Shown: positions 25,462-35,013 of the stretch, piece after piece
How positions within the stretch are numbered: position 1 is the first letter of the stretch
How the letters are laid out: the number at the start of each line of letters is the position of its first letter
From: Methylobacterium fujisawaense
Lineage (GTDB): Bacteria; Pseudomonadota; Alphaproteobacteria; Rhizobiales; Beijerinckiaceae
Direction: 5' to 3'
Length of the DNA: 64,000 nucleotides
Assembly: GCF_014138435.1 (NCBI RefSeq)
Contig: NZ_JACJIM010000006.1
Location: 62,001 to 126,000, forward strand
Position numbers and translations under genes: made by a program
Notes under the pieces: generated by a model
What the model was told of the DNA's origin: nothing
What the model saw: only the letters and a program-made list of their open reading frames with translations
The model's database searches: none

Positions 25462-25486
25462 AAAAGGGCGCCGCGGGGCGCCCTTT
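25462..25486 (-). terminator. Rho-independent terminator after ftsH
   Basis: On the minus strand a GGGCGCC/GGCGCCC stem (25466-25483) is followed by a run of five T (AAAAA at 25461-25465 on the plus strand). It lies 27 bp past the ftsH stop. Confidence 0.8.
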
Positions 25487-25512
25487 CCGGTGGTCGTGCT
25501 GTTGTCCGTGCC

Positions 25513-27435
<1,923 letters not shown>

Positions 27436-27438
27436 CGA

Positions 27439-28605
27439 TCAATCCTTGGCGCGTGCGACCCCCAGGACGGACATGCCACGCGGCTGTTCCGGTCCATCCG
27501 TGCACACGTCACCAATGTAGGCGGGGGGCTCTCCCTTGCCAAGTAATTCGGGAGCCCCTGCGGCGAGGGCAGCACCTGCCCCCCTGCTTCGGCGCGGCGG
27601 AGCGGGGGCGAGGCTCACGGCTCCCCCCGAATCGGCGGAGACGAGAAACCCCGCCAGGGTGCGCCGGATCGGTTCCCGGCGGCGCAGGGCCGGCAGGAGC
27701 GATTCGAGGACCAGGGCCTCGAGGCGTTCGAGGCGGCGCGGTGCCGCGCCGGCCCGGGTCAGGGCGAGATCGAGGCAGCGCAGGACCACGGCATCCGGCA
27801 GAACCGCCAGGGCGGCTCCGTCGAGGCGCAGACCCGTCCCCGCCCCCGGTCCGGGCCGCCCCGTCCTGTCGAGGGCCTGCTCCGCCGCGCTCCGGAGCGC
27901 GGCCTCGTCGCGGGCGGCGCGCTCGGCGAGCCGGGCGAGACGCGCCGGGGTCAGGCCCTCGCGTTCCAGAACCGGCCAAGCCTCGCGCAGGCGGCCGCGG
28001 GCGAAGCGCGGATTCCCATTGGCGGGATCGCGGACATACGCGATGCCGCGCTCCTCGCACCACGCCACCAGGGTCGCCTTCGGCAGATGCAGGAACGGGC
28101 GCCCGAGGCTGAGGCCGGCGGCCAAGGTCCGCTCCGCGCGCATGCCGGCAAGCCCCGCGAGGCCGCTGCCGGCCGCGAGCCGCATCAGCACCGTCTCGGC
28201 CTGGTCATCCTGCGTATGTCCGGTGAGCACGAGACCGGCGCCGATCGCCGCGGCCTGAGCGGCGAGCAGGGCGTAGCGGGCGGTGCGGGCCGCATCCTGC
28301 AGGCCGGTGCCGGGCTTCGCACCCGCCCAGGTCAGGAGTGCATGGGGCAGGCCCAGATCCCGGGCGGCACGGCCGACGCCCTCGGCCTCGGCTTTCGAGC
28401 CCGGTCGCAGGCCGTGATCCACGGTGGCGACCTGCACGGCGACCGGGCCAGCGTCGCGCAGGGCAGCGGCGGCATACAGCAGGGCGCTCGAATCGGGGCC
28501 GCCCGAGACGGCGAGGAGGACACCCCGCCCGCCGCGCGCGGCCGGATCGAGCCAGGGGCGGAGGGCGCCGAGGACCGGGTCGCCCGGGTCGCTCAGGCGC
28601 CGCAG
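27439..28605 (-). CDS. tilS: tRNA(Ile)-lysidine synthetase, start codon uncertain
   Basis: TilS adds lysidine to C34 of the tRNA reading AUA. The N-type ATP pyrophosphatase loop, SGGPDSS, is encoded at about 28489-28509, followed by VATVDHGLRPGSKAEAEG and TGHTQDDQAETVLMRLA. However, the first standard start in this frame is a GTG at 28437, downstream of that loop. Reading upstream, the frame stays open past 28740 but I found no ATG, GTG or TTG; CTG codons at 28596 and 28605 are the nearest candidates. I therefore give an approximate start. The gene overlaps the 3' end of cpoB. An unusual start, a sequencing error or an N-terminal frameshift could explain this. Confidence 0.8.
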   Translation of the reverse strand: MRRLSDPGDPVLGALRPWLDPAARGGRGVLLAVSGGPDSSALLYAAAALRDAGPVAVQVATVDHGLRPGSKAEAEGVGRAARDLGLPHALLTWAGAKPGTGLQDAARTARYALLAAQAAAIGAGLVLTGHTQDDQAETVLMRLAAGSGLAGLAGMRAERTLAAGLSLGRPFLHLPKATLVAWCEERGIAYVRDPANGNPRFARGRLREAWPVLEREGLTPARLARLAERAARDEAALRSAAEQALDRTGRPGPGAGTGLRLDGAALAVLPDAVVLRCLDLALTRAGAAPRRLERLEALVLESLLPALRRREPIRRTLAGFLVSADSGGAVSLAPAPPRRSRGAGAALAAGAPELLGKGEPPAYIGDVCTDGPEQPRGMSVLGVARAKD

Positions 28606-29579
28606 CGGGCGCGCTTCTGTTCGCGGGCGACGCCCTGACGGACGCCGCTGCCGGCATTGGGGAATTTCCGGTCGAGCTCGGCCAGGGTCGCGCAGGCCTG
28701 CTCGCGGGCGCCGAGCGCGTTGAGCGTGACGCCGAGCTTCAGCATGGCATCGGGCGCCTGGGAGGAGCGGGCGTAGTCGGTGGAGACCTTCAGGAACTGC
28801 TCGGCGGCCTCGCGGTTGCGGCCGCGGGCGAGGTAGCTCTCGCCGAGCCAGTAGGTCGCGCCGGCGACGCGGTTGTCGCGGGGATGCGACTGGATGAACT
28901 GGCGCAGGCCCATCTCGGCCTGCTCGTACTGCTTGGCCCGGTACAGCTCGACCGCGGCATCGTAATCGGCGGCCGGATCGCCCGTCCGCGTTGCCGCGAC
29001 GCTCTCGGAGGGCCGCGCCGGGATCGCCCCGGTCCGGGCCGGCGGCCGCAGGTCCACGGGCTCGTCGTAGCCGGGGGCGCCGGCCTCCGCGTCCTCGTCC
29101 TCCCCGTTGATCGCACCCTGCGGCAGGCGCTGCGGCCGGGGCGCAGCCTCGGCCGCCTCGACGGCCTCCCGGGGCGGCAGCGGCGCCGAGGGCTGGGTGC
29201 TGCCGAGCTGCATCGGGGTGCCCGGGGCGCCGGGGGCCTGGGCCGGGTCGAAGGCGTCGCCGCGCTTGCCGGGGCGTCCGGCGCCCGGATTCCCGCCGTT
29301 GACGGGGCCCGACGGCGCGGGAGCGGCCGAGGGCTTGCCGCCCTTGCCCTCGTTCAGGCGGAACTCGACGTCCTCCTGGAACTTGCGCAGCTGCTCCTTG
29401 AGCTGGCGGTTCTCGTACTGGAGGGTCTCGATCTGGCCGGCCATGAGCCGGGACTGGTTCTCGATGCGGCCGAGGCGCACCACCAGCTCGGAGGCGTCCT
29501 GCGCGACGGCCGGGTGGCCGAGGAGCACGGCTCCCAGGATCGTGGTGAGCGCGAGGCGAGTGCGAAGACGGGCGGACAT
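28593..29579 (-). CDS. cpoB: Tol-Pal system protein CpoB (YbgF)
   Basis: A 328-residue periplasmic protein. It has a signal peptide (LALTTILGAVLLGHPAVA, cut before QDASE) and a coiled-coil segment (RLGRIENQSRLMAGQIETL). A long proline/glycine/alanine-rich linker follows, then C-terminal TPR repeats (YDAAVELYRAKQYEQAE, ATYWLGESYLARGRN). In E. coli CpoB links peptidoglycan synthesis to Tol-mediated outer-membrane constriction. It lies 112 bp downstream of pal and overlaps the 5' part of tilS. Confidence 0.9.
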   Translation of the reverse strand: MSARLRTRLALTTILGAVLLGHPAVAQDASELVVRLGRIENQSRLMAGQIETLQYENRQLKEQLRKFQEDVEFRLNEGKGGKPSAAPAPSGPVNGGNPGAGRPGKRGDAFDPAQAPGAPGTPMQLGSTQPSAPLPPREAVEAAEAAPRPQRLPQGAINGEDEDAEAGAPGYDEPVDLRPPARTGAIPARPSESVAATRTGDPAADYDAAVELYRAKQYEQAEMGLRQFIQSHPRDNRVAGATYWLGESYLARGRNREAAEQFLKVSTDYARSSQAPDAMLKLGVTLNALGAREQACATLAELDRKFPNAGSGVRQGVAREQKRARCGA

Positions 29580-29691
29580 GGTGGGGGTGCGATCCGGTGG
29601 CGGCGCGAGGCCCTAACAGATGCGCCGCACCGCGGCAAAACTGCGGCGCGGCGGCGGCCGGGGCCGCCTCCGGGTAACGCGTCGCGACGGC

Positions 29692-30186
29692 TTACGCTCC
29701 GGCGCCGCGGTCGAGGACGATCACCGCCCGGCGGTTCTGCGACCAGCAGGAGATGTCGTTGCACACCGCCACCGGCCGCTCCTTGCCGTACGAGACCGTC
29801 CGCATGCGGTTGCCCGCGATGCCGCGGGTGGCGAGGTAGTCGTTCACCGCCTGGGCCCGGCGGGCGCCCAGGGAGAAGTTGTACTCGCGGGTGCCGCGCT
29901 CGTCGGCATGGCCCTCGATGATGAAGGTGTAGCGCGGGTAGCGCTGCAGCCACGCGGCCTGCTTGTCGAGGGTGGCGGTCGCGGTGGGCGTCAGGTCGGT
30001 GGAATCCGATTCGAAGAAGACCCGATCGCCGATATTGACGACGAAGTCCTGCGCGCTGCCCGGGGTCGCGGCGCCGGCCCCGAAGGCGGAGGCGTCGGCG
30101 AGGTCCTTGTCGTTGCTGCAGGCGCCGAGGCCGAGGGCGGCGACGAGGGCGAGGCCGAGGGCGGCGGCGCGGAAACGCTGGGGCAT
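29692..30186 (-). CDS. pal: Peptidoglycan-associated lipoprotein Pal
   Basis: A 164-residue outer-membrane lipoprotein. Its signal peptide (RAAALGLALVAALGLGAC) ends in a lipobox cysteine. The OmpA-like domain contains FIIEGHADERGTREYNFSLGARRA and a C-terminal NRRAVIVL strand, binding diaminopimelate of peptidoglycan. I chose the ATG at 30186 over 30249 because the signal peptide starts there. Normally tolB precedes pal; here the upstream gene is an unrelated receiver on the other strand. Confidence 0.93.
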   Translation of the reverse strand: MPQRFRAAALGLALVAALGLGACSNDKDLADASAFGAGAATPGSAQDFVVNIGDRVFFESDSTDLTPTATATLDKQAAWLQRYPRYTFIIEGHADERGTREYNFSLGARRAQAVNDYLATRGIAGNRMRTVSYGKERPVAVCNDISCWSQNRRAVIVLDRGAGA

Positions 30187-30538
30187 GATCTGAAAAACTC
30201 CTCGAGCGGTGCCGAAGGCCGGCTGCGGGTCTTCGAGGCGGGTCCGCATAGTCCTGGCGCCGTTGGTAGGCGGGGATGGTTAAGCGACGGTTCCGTCGCG
30301 CGGCGCGGCGGCCGTGGTGACGGTCCGCACCGAGCGATGGCGTGCGCTGACGCACCCGGGACACGCCCGGAATGCGGCGGCGGCGGGGCGGACGGAGGCG
30401 AAGGGCCATTTCGGCCGTGTCGGTTGCGGCGCGGCAACAGGCGCGGGGCTTCCGCACCGTAACGGTTCCGGCCGGGACCTTAAGGAATCCTCAACCCTAA
30501 CGCTTCCTAATCGACGGGCCGAAAACCGGACCTCCGTC
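30187..30538. other. Divergent intergenic region upstream of pal, 352 bp
   Basis: Promoters for pal (minus) and the receiver gene (plus) must lie here. No gene was seen. Close to the receiver start there is an AT-richer stretch (about 30476-30515) and no obvious terminator. The gap shows that pal has its own promoter instead of being read from tolQRAB. Confidence 0.4.
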
Positions 30539-30943
30539 ATGCGCCCCGCCCAGTGCGTCCTCATCGTCGAGGACAGCTACCTGCTCCTCGAGATCATCGC
30601 GAGCCTGTGCGAGACGCACGGCATCCGGGTGATCGAGGCCTCGACGGGCGAGGCGGCGCTGACCGTCCTGCGCGACCGGGGCGATGCGATCGACTGGCTG
30701 TTCACCGACATCCACCTGCCGGGGCTGATCGACGGCTGGACCGTGGCCCATGCCTTCCGGGCGATCCATCCGGACCGTCCGGTGGTCTACTCCTCGACGG
30801 ACACGAACCGCCGCAGCGGCGTGCCGGGCAGCCTGTTCCTGCGCAAGCCCTTCCAGGTGCAGGAGGTCAACCGGCTGGTCCGGATGATGGTCGAGGGCCT
30901 CGGCGCGACCGACCGCGACAGCCAACTCTGCACGGCAGGCTGA
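30539..30943 (+). CDS. Single-domain response regulator (receiver only)
   Basis: A 134-residue CheY-like receiver without an output domain. The acid pair is Glu11-Asp12 (VEDSYLL), the phospho-acceptor Asp57 (LFTDIHLPG), the switch serine in VVYSST, and the conserved lysine Lys103 (LRKPF). It starts at the ATG at 30539, where the receiver fold begins. No histidine kinase is adjacent, so the partner is unknown. Such receivers often act in phosphorelays or as phosphate sinks. Confidence 0.88.
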   Translation: MRPAQCVLIVEDSYLLLEIIASLCETHGIRVIEASTGEAALTVLRDRGDAIDWLFTDIHLPGLIDGWTVAHAFRAIHPDRPVVYSSTDTNRRSGVPGSLFLRKPFQVQEVNRLVRMMVEGLGATDRDSQLCTAG

Positions 30944-31012
30944 GACGCCGCCTCCCGGATCACGGGCCGTCCGCATCCTTCGGTCGGACGCCCTTCACGG
31001 CCGGAGACGGCC

Positions 31013-32047
31013 TCAACCGCGCCGGAACAGCGCGACGATCTCCGGCGCGGCGAGCCAAGCGTCCACCCGGGGACAGGCGAGATCCCCAGGGGACGTCGCG
31101 TCGTAGATGGCAAAACTCGCCGCGATGAAGCCCGAGAGGTCGTAGAGCACCGGGAAGTCGTCGCCCCGGGGCTTGGCCTTGAACAGGTATGAGCCGGTCA
31201 GCCCGAAATGCTCGGCGATGGGCGGGTAGAGCGGCCAGACCACGTCCTGAGCCAGCTCGTCGCCGAGGTAATCCTCGATCTCCACGGGCTCGGGCGTGAG
31301 CCCGTTCTCCAGCAGCAGCCGCCGGGCGATGTCGCCGAGGACATGGACCTTGGGATGGTTCATCAGATGCATGAAGGCGCCGCGGCGCGCCCAGCGGGTC
31401 ACCTCCCGCTCCAGCCCGAAGCCCAGGGCATCCGCCGCGCCGACGAGTTCGCGCACCGCCGGATCCCAATGGTCGAGATAGCCCAGGCGGGCGAACACCT
31501 CCTCGCGGAACAGGCCGGCGGTGCGCTGCGGCTCGAGGCCGAGCCGGTGGGCGGTGAGGACGATCGCCGAGTGGTACTGGCCCATCGGCGACGGCGCGAG
31601 CTTCAGGGCGGCGAGGTCCGAGGCCTGGCCGGCATAGACCATGTCCGGGTGGAAGGCCGAGAACACGATCGACGGGAAGAGCTTGAGCCGCGGGTCGGCC
31701 GCGCGCAGAGTGGCGACGTCGCCGCCCGGGATCAGCCCGGCCGGGAAGGCCTGCGAGAAGACGTGGTCGTGGGCGCGCAGGGTCCGGATCAAGCCGTCGA
31801 CATGGCCGTGGTCGCGCTTCAGCGAGCCCATGGGCAGGTAGCGGACCGGGCTCTTCGGCGCGAGCAGGCGCATGGCCCGGGCGATGCCCCGCGCCTGGCA
31901 ATTGCCCAGCACCGCGATGCTCGGCCCGTCACGGGTCGTGGCGGCGCGGGCGCGGTTCCGCCATGGTGTCGCCCAGGTGGGCGCCCAACTGGGTGTCGCG
32001 AGGGTGAACGCGCTGCGGGCGCGCCGGGGCAGGTCGTTCAGGGCCAC
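31013..32047 (-). CDS. WcbI-family polysaccharide biosynthesis protein (putative acetyltransferase)
   Basis: A 344-residue protein. The motif AVLGNCQARGIARAM near residues 45-59 and FPSIVFSAFHPDMVY match the WcbI family, first known from a Burkholderia capsule locus and proposed to be a CoA-dependent acetyltransferase. No signal peptide or membrane segment is seen. It is divergent from the GSCFA gene with a 74-bp gap. Other capsule genes are not nearby, apart from the glycosyltransferase at the window start. Confidence 0.78.
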   Translation of the reverse strand: MALNDLPRRARSAFTLATPSWAPTWATPWRNRARAATTRDGPSIAVLGNCQARGIARAMRLLAPKSPVRYLPMGSLKRDHGHVDGLIRTLRAHDHVFSQAFPAGLIPGGDVATLRAADPRLKLFPSIVFSAFHPDMVYAGQASDLAALKLAPSPMGQYHSAIVLTAHRLGLEPQRTAGLFREEVFARLGYLDHWDPAVRELVGAADALGFGLEREVTRWARRGAFMHLMNHPKVHVLGDIARRLLLENGLTPEPVEIEDYLGDELAQDVVWPLYPPIAEHFGLTGSYLFKAKPRGDDFPVLYDLSGFIAASFAIYDATSPGDLACPRVDAWLAAPEIVALFRRG

Positions 32048-32121
32048 GTCGCGTGCCGGTGTCAGCGGACGGGTCAGCGCCCCCGAGGGCCTGCCGCCGT
32101 CGTGAAGAAGAGGGTTCGAAG

Positions 32122-33189
32122 ATGGCGTTGAATCCGTATACGGGTCTACCGGCCGAGCGATTCTGGCGCAAGGTCGTCACCAACGTGCCGCCCTTCGCGG
32201 TCAATCCGCACCCGAAGGACACGTTCGTCATCGGGCCGACCGACAAGGTCGCCACCGGTGGCTCCTGCTTCGCGCAGCGGGTGGCCGAGGCGGTGCGCGG
32301 CGCCGGCTTCAACTATTACCTGACCGAGCCGCCGCCCCCCGGCATGAGCGCCGAGGAGGCCAATGCCCGGCAGTTCGGCACGTTCTCGGCGCGCTACGGC
32401 AACCTCTACTACACGCGCCAGTTCGTGCAGCTGTTCGACCGGGCCTACGGCAAGTTCGAGCCGGAGCTGAAGGCGTGGCTGCGGGACGACGGCCGCTACG
32501 TCGACCCGTTCCGCCCCACGGTCGAGCCGGCGGGCTTCGCCAGCGAGGCCGAGGTGGTCGCGGCGCGCGACGCGCATCTCGCCGAGGTGCGCCGCCTGTT
32601 CGAGACCCTGGACGTGTTCGTGCTGACACTCGGCCTCACGGAAGGCTGGCGCTGGCGGGCCGACGGGGCGGCGCTGCCGCTCGCCCCCGGGGTCGCGGGC
32701 GGGACCTTCGATCCGGACCTCTACGAATGCGTCAATGCCGGCGCGGGCGAGGTGCTCGGCGACCTCAACGGCTTCCTCGACCGGCTCTGGAGCGTGAACC
32801 CGAAGGCGCGGGTGATCTTCACGGTCTCGCCGGTGCCGATGATCGCCACCTACATGGACCGGCACGTGATGGAGTCGAACAGCTACTCCAAGTCGGTGCT
32901 GCGGGTGGCGGCCGGCGAGGTGGTCGGCCGCGGCGACCCGCGGGCGGTCTACTTCCCCGCCTACGACATCGTCACGAGCAACGTGAATGCCGGGCGCTAC
33001 TACAACGAGGACCAGCGCACCATCAACGATGCGGGCGTCCGCCACGTGATGCGCCTGTTCCTGGCGACCTTCGCCCGCGACCGGGTCTCGCCGGCGCCGA
33101 CCCACGCCCCCGTGGACCTCGCGGCGGAGTTCGAGGGCAATGCCGGCGTGATCTGCGACGAGGAGGAGATCGAGCGCAGCGTGGCCTAG
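32122..33189 (+). CDS. GSCFA-domain protein
   Basis: A 355-residue protein. The name-giving motif appears as GGSCFAQRVAEAVRG near residue 48. Further family blocks are TLGLTEGWRW and the C-terminal INDAGVRHVMRLFLATFA. GSCFA proteins are related to SGNH hydrolases and are thought to act on polysaccharide, but the activity is unproven. The ATG at 32122 follows an AGAGGG-like ribosome site. The divergent WcbI neighbour suggests a shared envelope-polysaccharide job, which is inference. Confidence 0.82.
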   Translation: MALNPYTGLPAERFWRKVVTNVPPFAVNPHPKDTFVIGPTDKVATGGSCFAQRVAEAVRGAGFNYYLTEPPPPGMSAEEANARQFGTFSARYGNLYYTRQFVQLFDRAYGKFEPELKAWLRDDGRYVDPFRPTVEPAGFASEAEVVAARDAHLAEVRRLFETLDVFVLTLGLTEGWRWRADGAALPLAPGVAGGTFDPDLYECVNAGAGEVLGDLNGFLDRLWSVNPKARVIFTVSPVPMIATYMDRHVMESNSYSKSVLRVAAGEVVGRGDPRAVYFPAYDIVTSNVNAGRYYNEDQRTINDAGVRHVMRLFLATFARDRVSPAPTHAPVDLAAEFEGNAGVICDEEEIERSVA

Positions 33190-33282
33190 GGTCGGCATCG
33201 GGTCGGCATCGGGTTTGCCTCCGGGCAGGCGTTTCGGGCAAGCTCGGCCGCCCGGGCGCCCCGCCCTTCGGAGACGAATCCC

Positions 33283-33882
33283 TTGAGCCTGCCCCCGCCC
33301 CGCCGCGCCGACCACGACATCGATCCGGTCTTCGTGAAGCGGCACTCGCCCCGCGCCTTCACGGGCGAGGCCGTGCCCGAAGCCGAGCTGATGCGGATGA
33401 TCGAGGCGGCGCGCTGGTCGCCCTCCGCCTACAACTCGCAGCCCTGGCGCTTCCTCTACGCGCTCCGCGGCGACGCCCACTGGGAGACCTTCCTCGGCCT
33501 GCTCGTGCCCGGCAACCAGAAATGGGTATCCGGCACCGGCGCGATCCTGTTCCTGGTCTCGAACGGGCTCATGAAGGTCGGCGACGAGCTGAAGCCCTCC
33601 TACAGCCACTCCTTCGACGCCGGCACCGCCTCGCTGGCCTTCCAGCTCCAGGCGATCCACCAGGGCTGGCACGCCCACGGCATGGTCGGCTTCGACCATG
33701 TCCGCGCCCCCGAGGTGCTGCGCCTGCCCGAGAACCACCGGATCGAGGCCGCCTTCGCGGTCGGCCGCAAGACGCCCGAGGCCGAACTCACCGAGGAGCA
33801 GCGGCCCCGCGAGACGCCGAACGGCCGCCGGCCGATCACCGACTTCACCATCGCGGGTCCGTTCCCGCCCGCCGCGGACTGA
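33283..33882 (+). CDS. Nitroreductase-family protein
   Basis: A 199-residue FMN-dependent nitroreductase-fold protein. Typical blocks are VKRHSPRAFTGEAVPEAELMRMIEAARWSPSAYNSQPWRF at the N-terminus, where Arg and Ser/Asn contact FMN phosphate, and the C-terminal YSHSFDAGTASLAFQLQA. It should reduce quinones, nitro compounds or unsaturated substrates with NAD(P)H. It is monocistronic, with a short tandem 10-mer between it and the GSCFA gene. Confidence 0.87.
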   Translation: MSLPPPRRADHDIDPVFVKRHSPRAFTGEAVPEAELMRMIEAARWSPSAYNSQPWRFLYALRGDAHWETFLGLLVPGNQKWVSGTGAILFLVSNGLMKVGDELKPSYSHSFDAGTASLAFQLQAIHQGWHAHGMVGFDHVRAPEVLRLPENHRIEAAFAVGRKTPEAELTEEQRPRETPNGRRPITDFTIAGPFPPAAD

Positions 33883-34038
33883 GACGGGCCGGAACCGGTG
33901 CCTTCGACCAGGGATTGTGTCCGCAGCGCAACGTCGTGGCCGGCCTGGGGCTCACCGCCGCAGGTCGGACACGCCGGGTGGCGGATCGCCGGGCCTGCAC
34001 CGATCCGGTCCGCCCTGCGACGAATCGGGAGCTGGCTC

Positions 34039-34890
34039 ATGAACCCGTCCGACAGCGCCCCGCGCGACGGTTTCTTCGATGACGGACCGCTGGACCACGC
34101 CTCGGGGCTGCAGAGCGTGGCCGAGCGCCACGGGGTCAGCCTGGATGCGGTGCGCCATCTCGTGCAGGCGCTGGAGCGCGGCCACGGCACGATGGCGCAG
34201 TTCGACCATCCGGATCTCGGCGGCATGGGCCAGTGGTTCGCCGGCGGCATGGTGATGGTCGGCCGGATGTTCGACGACGCGCTGAAGGCGCGGGTCGGTG
34301 CGCTCTGCACCGAGCTGGCCGGGGCGCTCCCGGCGGGCGGCTTCTCGGATGCGGCCCCTGCGGCCCTCCGGGGCGGCGGCGAGTGGTGGCCGGCCGGTCT
34401 CGGGAACCCGGCGAGCACCGGAGCGCAGAACGGGCTGCGCTACGCCTATTTCCCGGACAGCCGGCGGCTCGCGGTCGAATCGGGGGCGGGGGTGGCTCTC
34501 TACGACACCGGTGAGCACCGCATCACCGGCGTGTCGCAGGCGGATGGAAGCCTCGGCTTCACCGGGCCGGCCGGAGCCGTCGCCCTCGACCGCCTGCGCC
34601 GGATCGAGGCGGAGGTCGCCGCGCCGCGCCAAGCGGATCCACGCCCAGGAGACACTCACCCCGCGGACACTTACCCCGCGGGCACTCACCCGGCGGGCAC
34701 TCACCCGGCGGATCCGCATCCGGTGGATGCGGCTGGGATCCAGGGTCCCGCCGCAGCGCCTGCGCCGGATCGGTCATCATCGGACGACGTGCTCGCCACC
34801 ATCGAGCGTCTGGCCGCGCTCCACGCGCGCGGCGTGCTCACCGATGCGGAATTCTCGACCAAGAAGGCGGAGCTGCTGGCGCGGCTGTGA
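34039..34890 (+). CDS. SHOCT-domain protein with pentapeptide tandem repeats
   Basis: A 283-residue soluble protein. Residues ~10-190 have no recognised domain, though they include the glycine-rich LGGMGQWFAGGMVMVGRMFDDALKA. Five consecutive 5-residue units of the (A/G)(D/G)THP type follow, encoded by a 15-bp tandem repeat at 34648-34722. The C-terminal ~30 residues are a SHOCT domain (IERLAALHARGVLTDAEFSTKKAELL). SHOCT domains are short oligomerisation modules. Function is unknown. The ATG at 34039 follows a GGGAG ribosome site. Confidence 0.72.
   Translation: MNPSDSAPRDGFFDDGPLDHASGLQSVAERHGVSLDAVRHLVQALERGHGTMAQFDHPDLGGMGQWFAGGMVMVGRMFDDALKARVGALCTELAGALPAGGFSDAAPAALRGGGEWWPAGLGNPASTGAQNGLRYAYFPDSRRLAVESGAGVALYDTGEHRITGVSQADGSLGFTGPAGAVALDRLRRIEAEVAAPRQADPRPGDTHPADTYPAGTHPAGTHPADPHPVDAAGIQGPAAAPAPDRSSSDDVLATIERLAALHARGVLTDAEFSTKKAELLARL
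34648..34722 (+). repeat. 15-bp tandem repeat, five in-frame units
   Basis: Five 15-bp units, codon-aligned with the SHOCT gene, encode GDTHP, ADTYP, AGTHP, AGTHP and ADPHP. Units three and four are identical. The copy number may vary between strains without breaking the frame. Confidence 0.85.
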
Positions 34891-34929
34891 GCGGCGCCCG
34901 ACCGGCGGATCCGGCGCCGGTCGTCCGAC

Positions 34930-34985
34930 CCTCCGTCCTCATCCCGAGGGGCCGCAGCGCGACGGAGGCCTCAGGACGGGGGCGA
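34930..34985. repeat. Possible degenerate copy of the dispersed palindromic repeat
   Basis: GTCCTCATCCCGAGG at about 34936 and CCTCAGGACGGGGGCGAGG at about 34969 resemble the ends of the ~118-bp repeats at 44123 and 50966, with a shorter centre. It lies between the convergent SHOCT and kpsF genes. Confidence 0.45.
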
Positions 34986-35013
34986 GGATCGGACCCGCCG
35001 GTTCCGAACGGCC

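Noticed and set aside
33190..33212. Tandem GTCGGCATCG 10-mer after the GSCFA gene, checked as part of a CRISPR or iteron array
   Set aside because: Only two adjacent copies, no spacers and no regular series.
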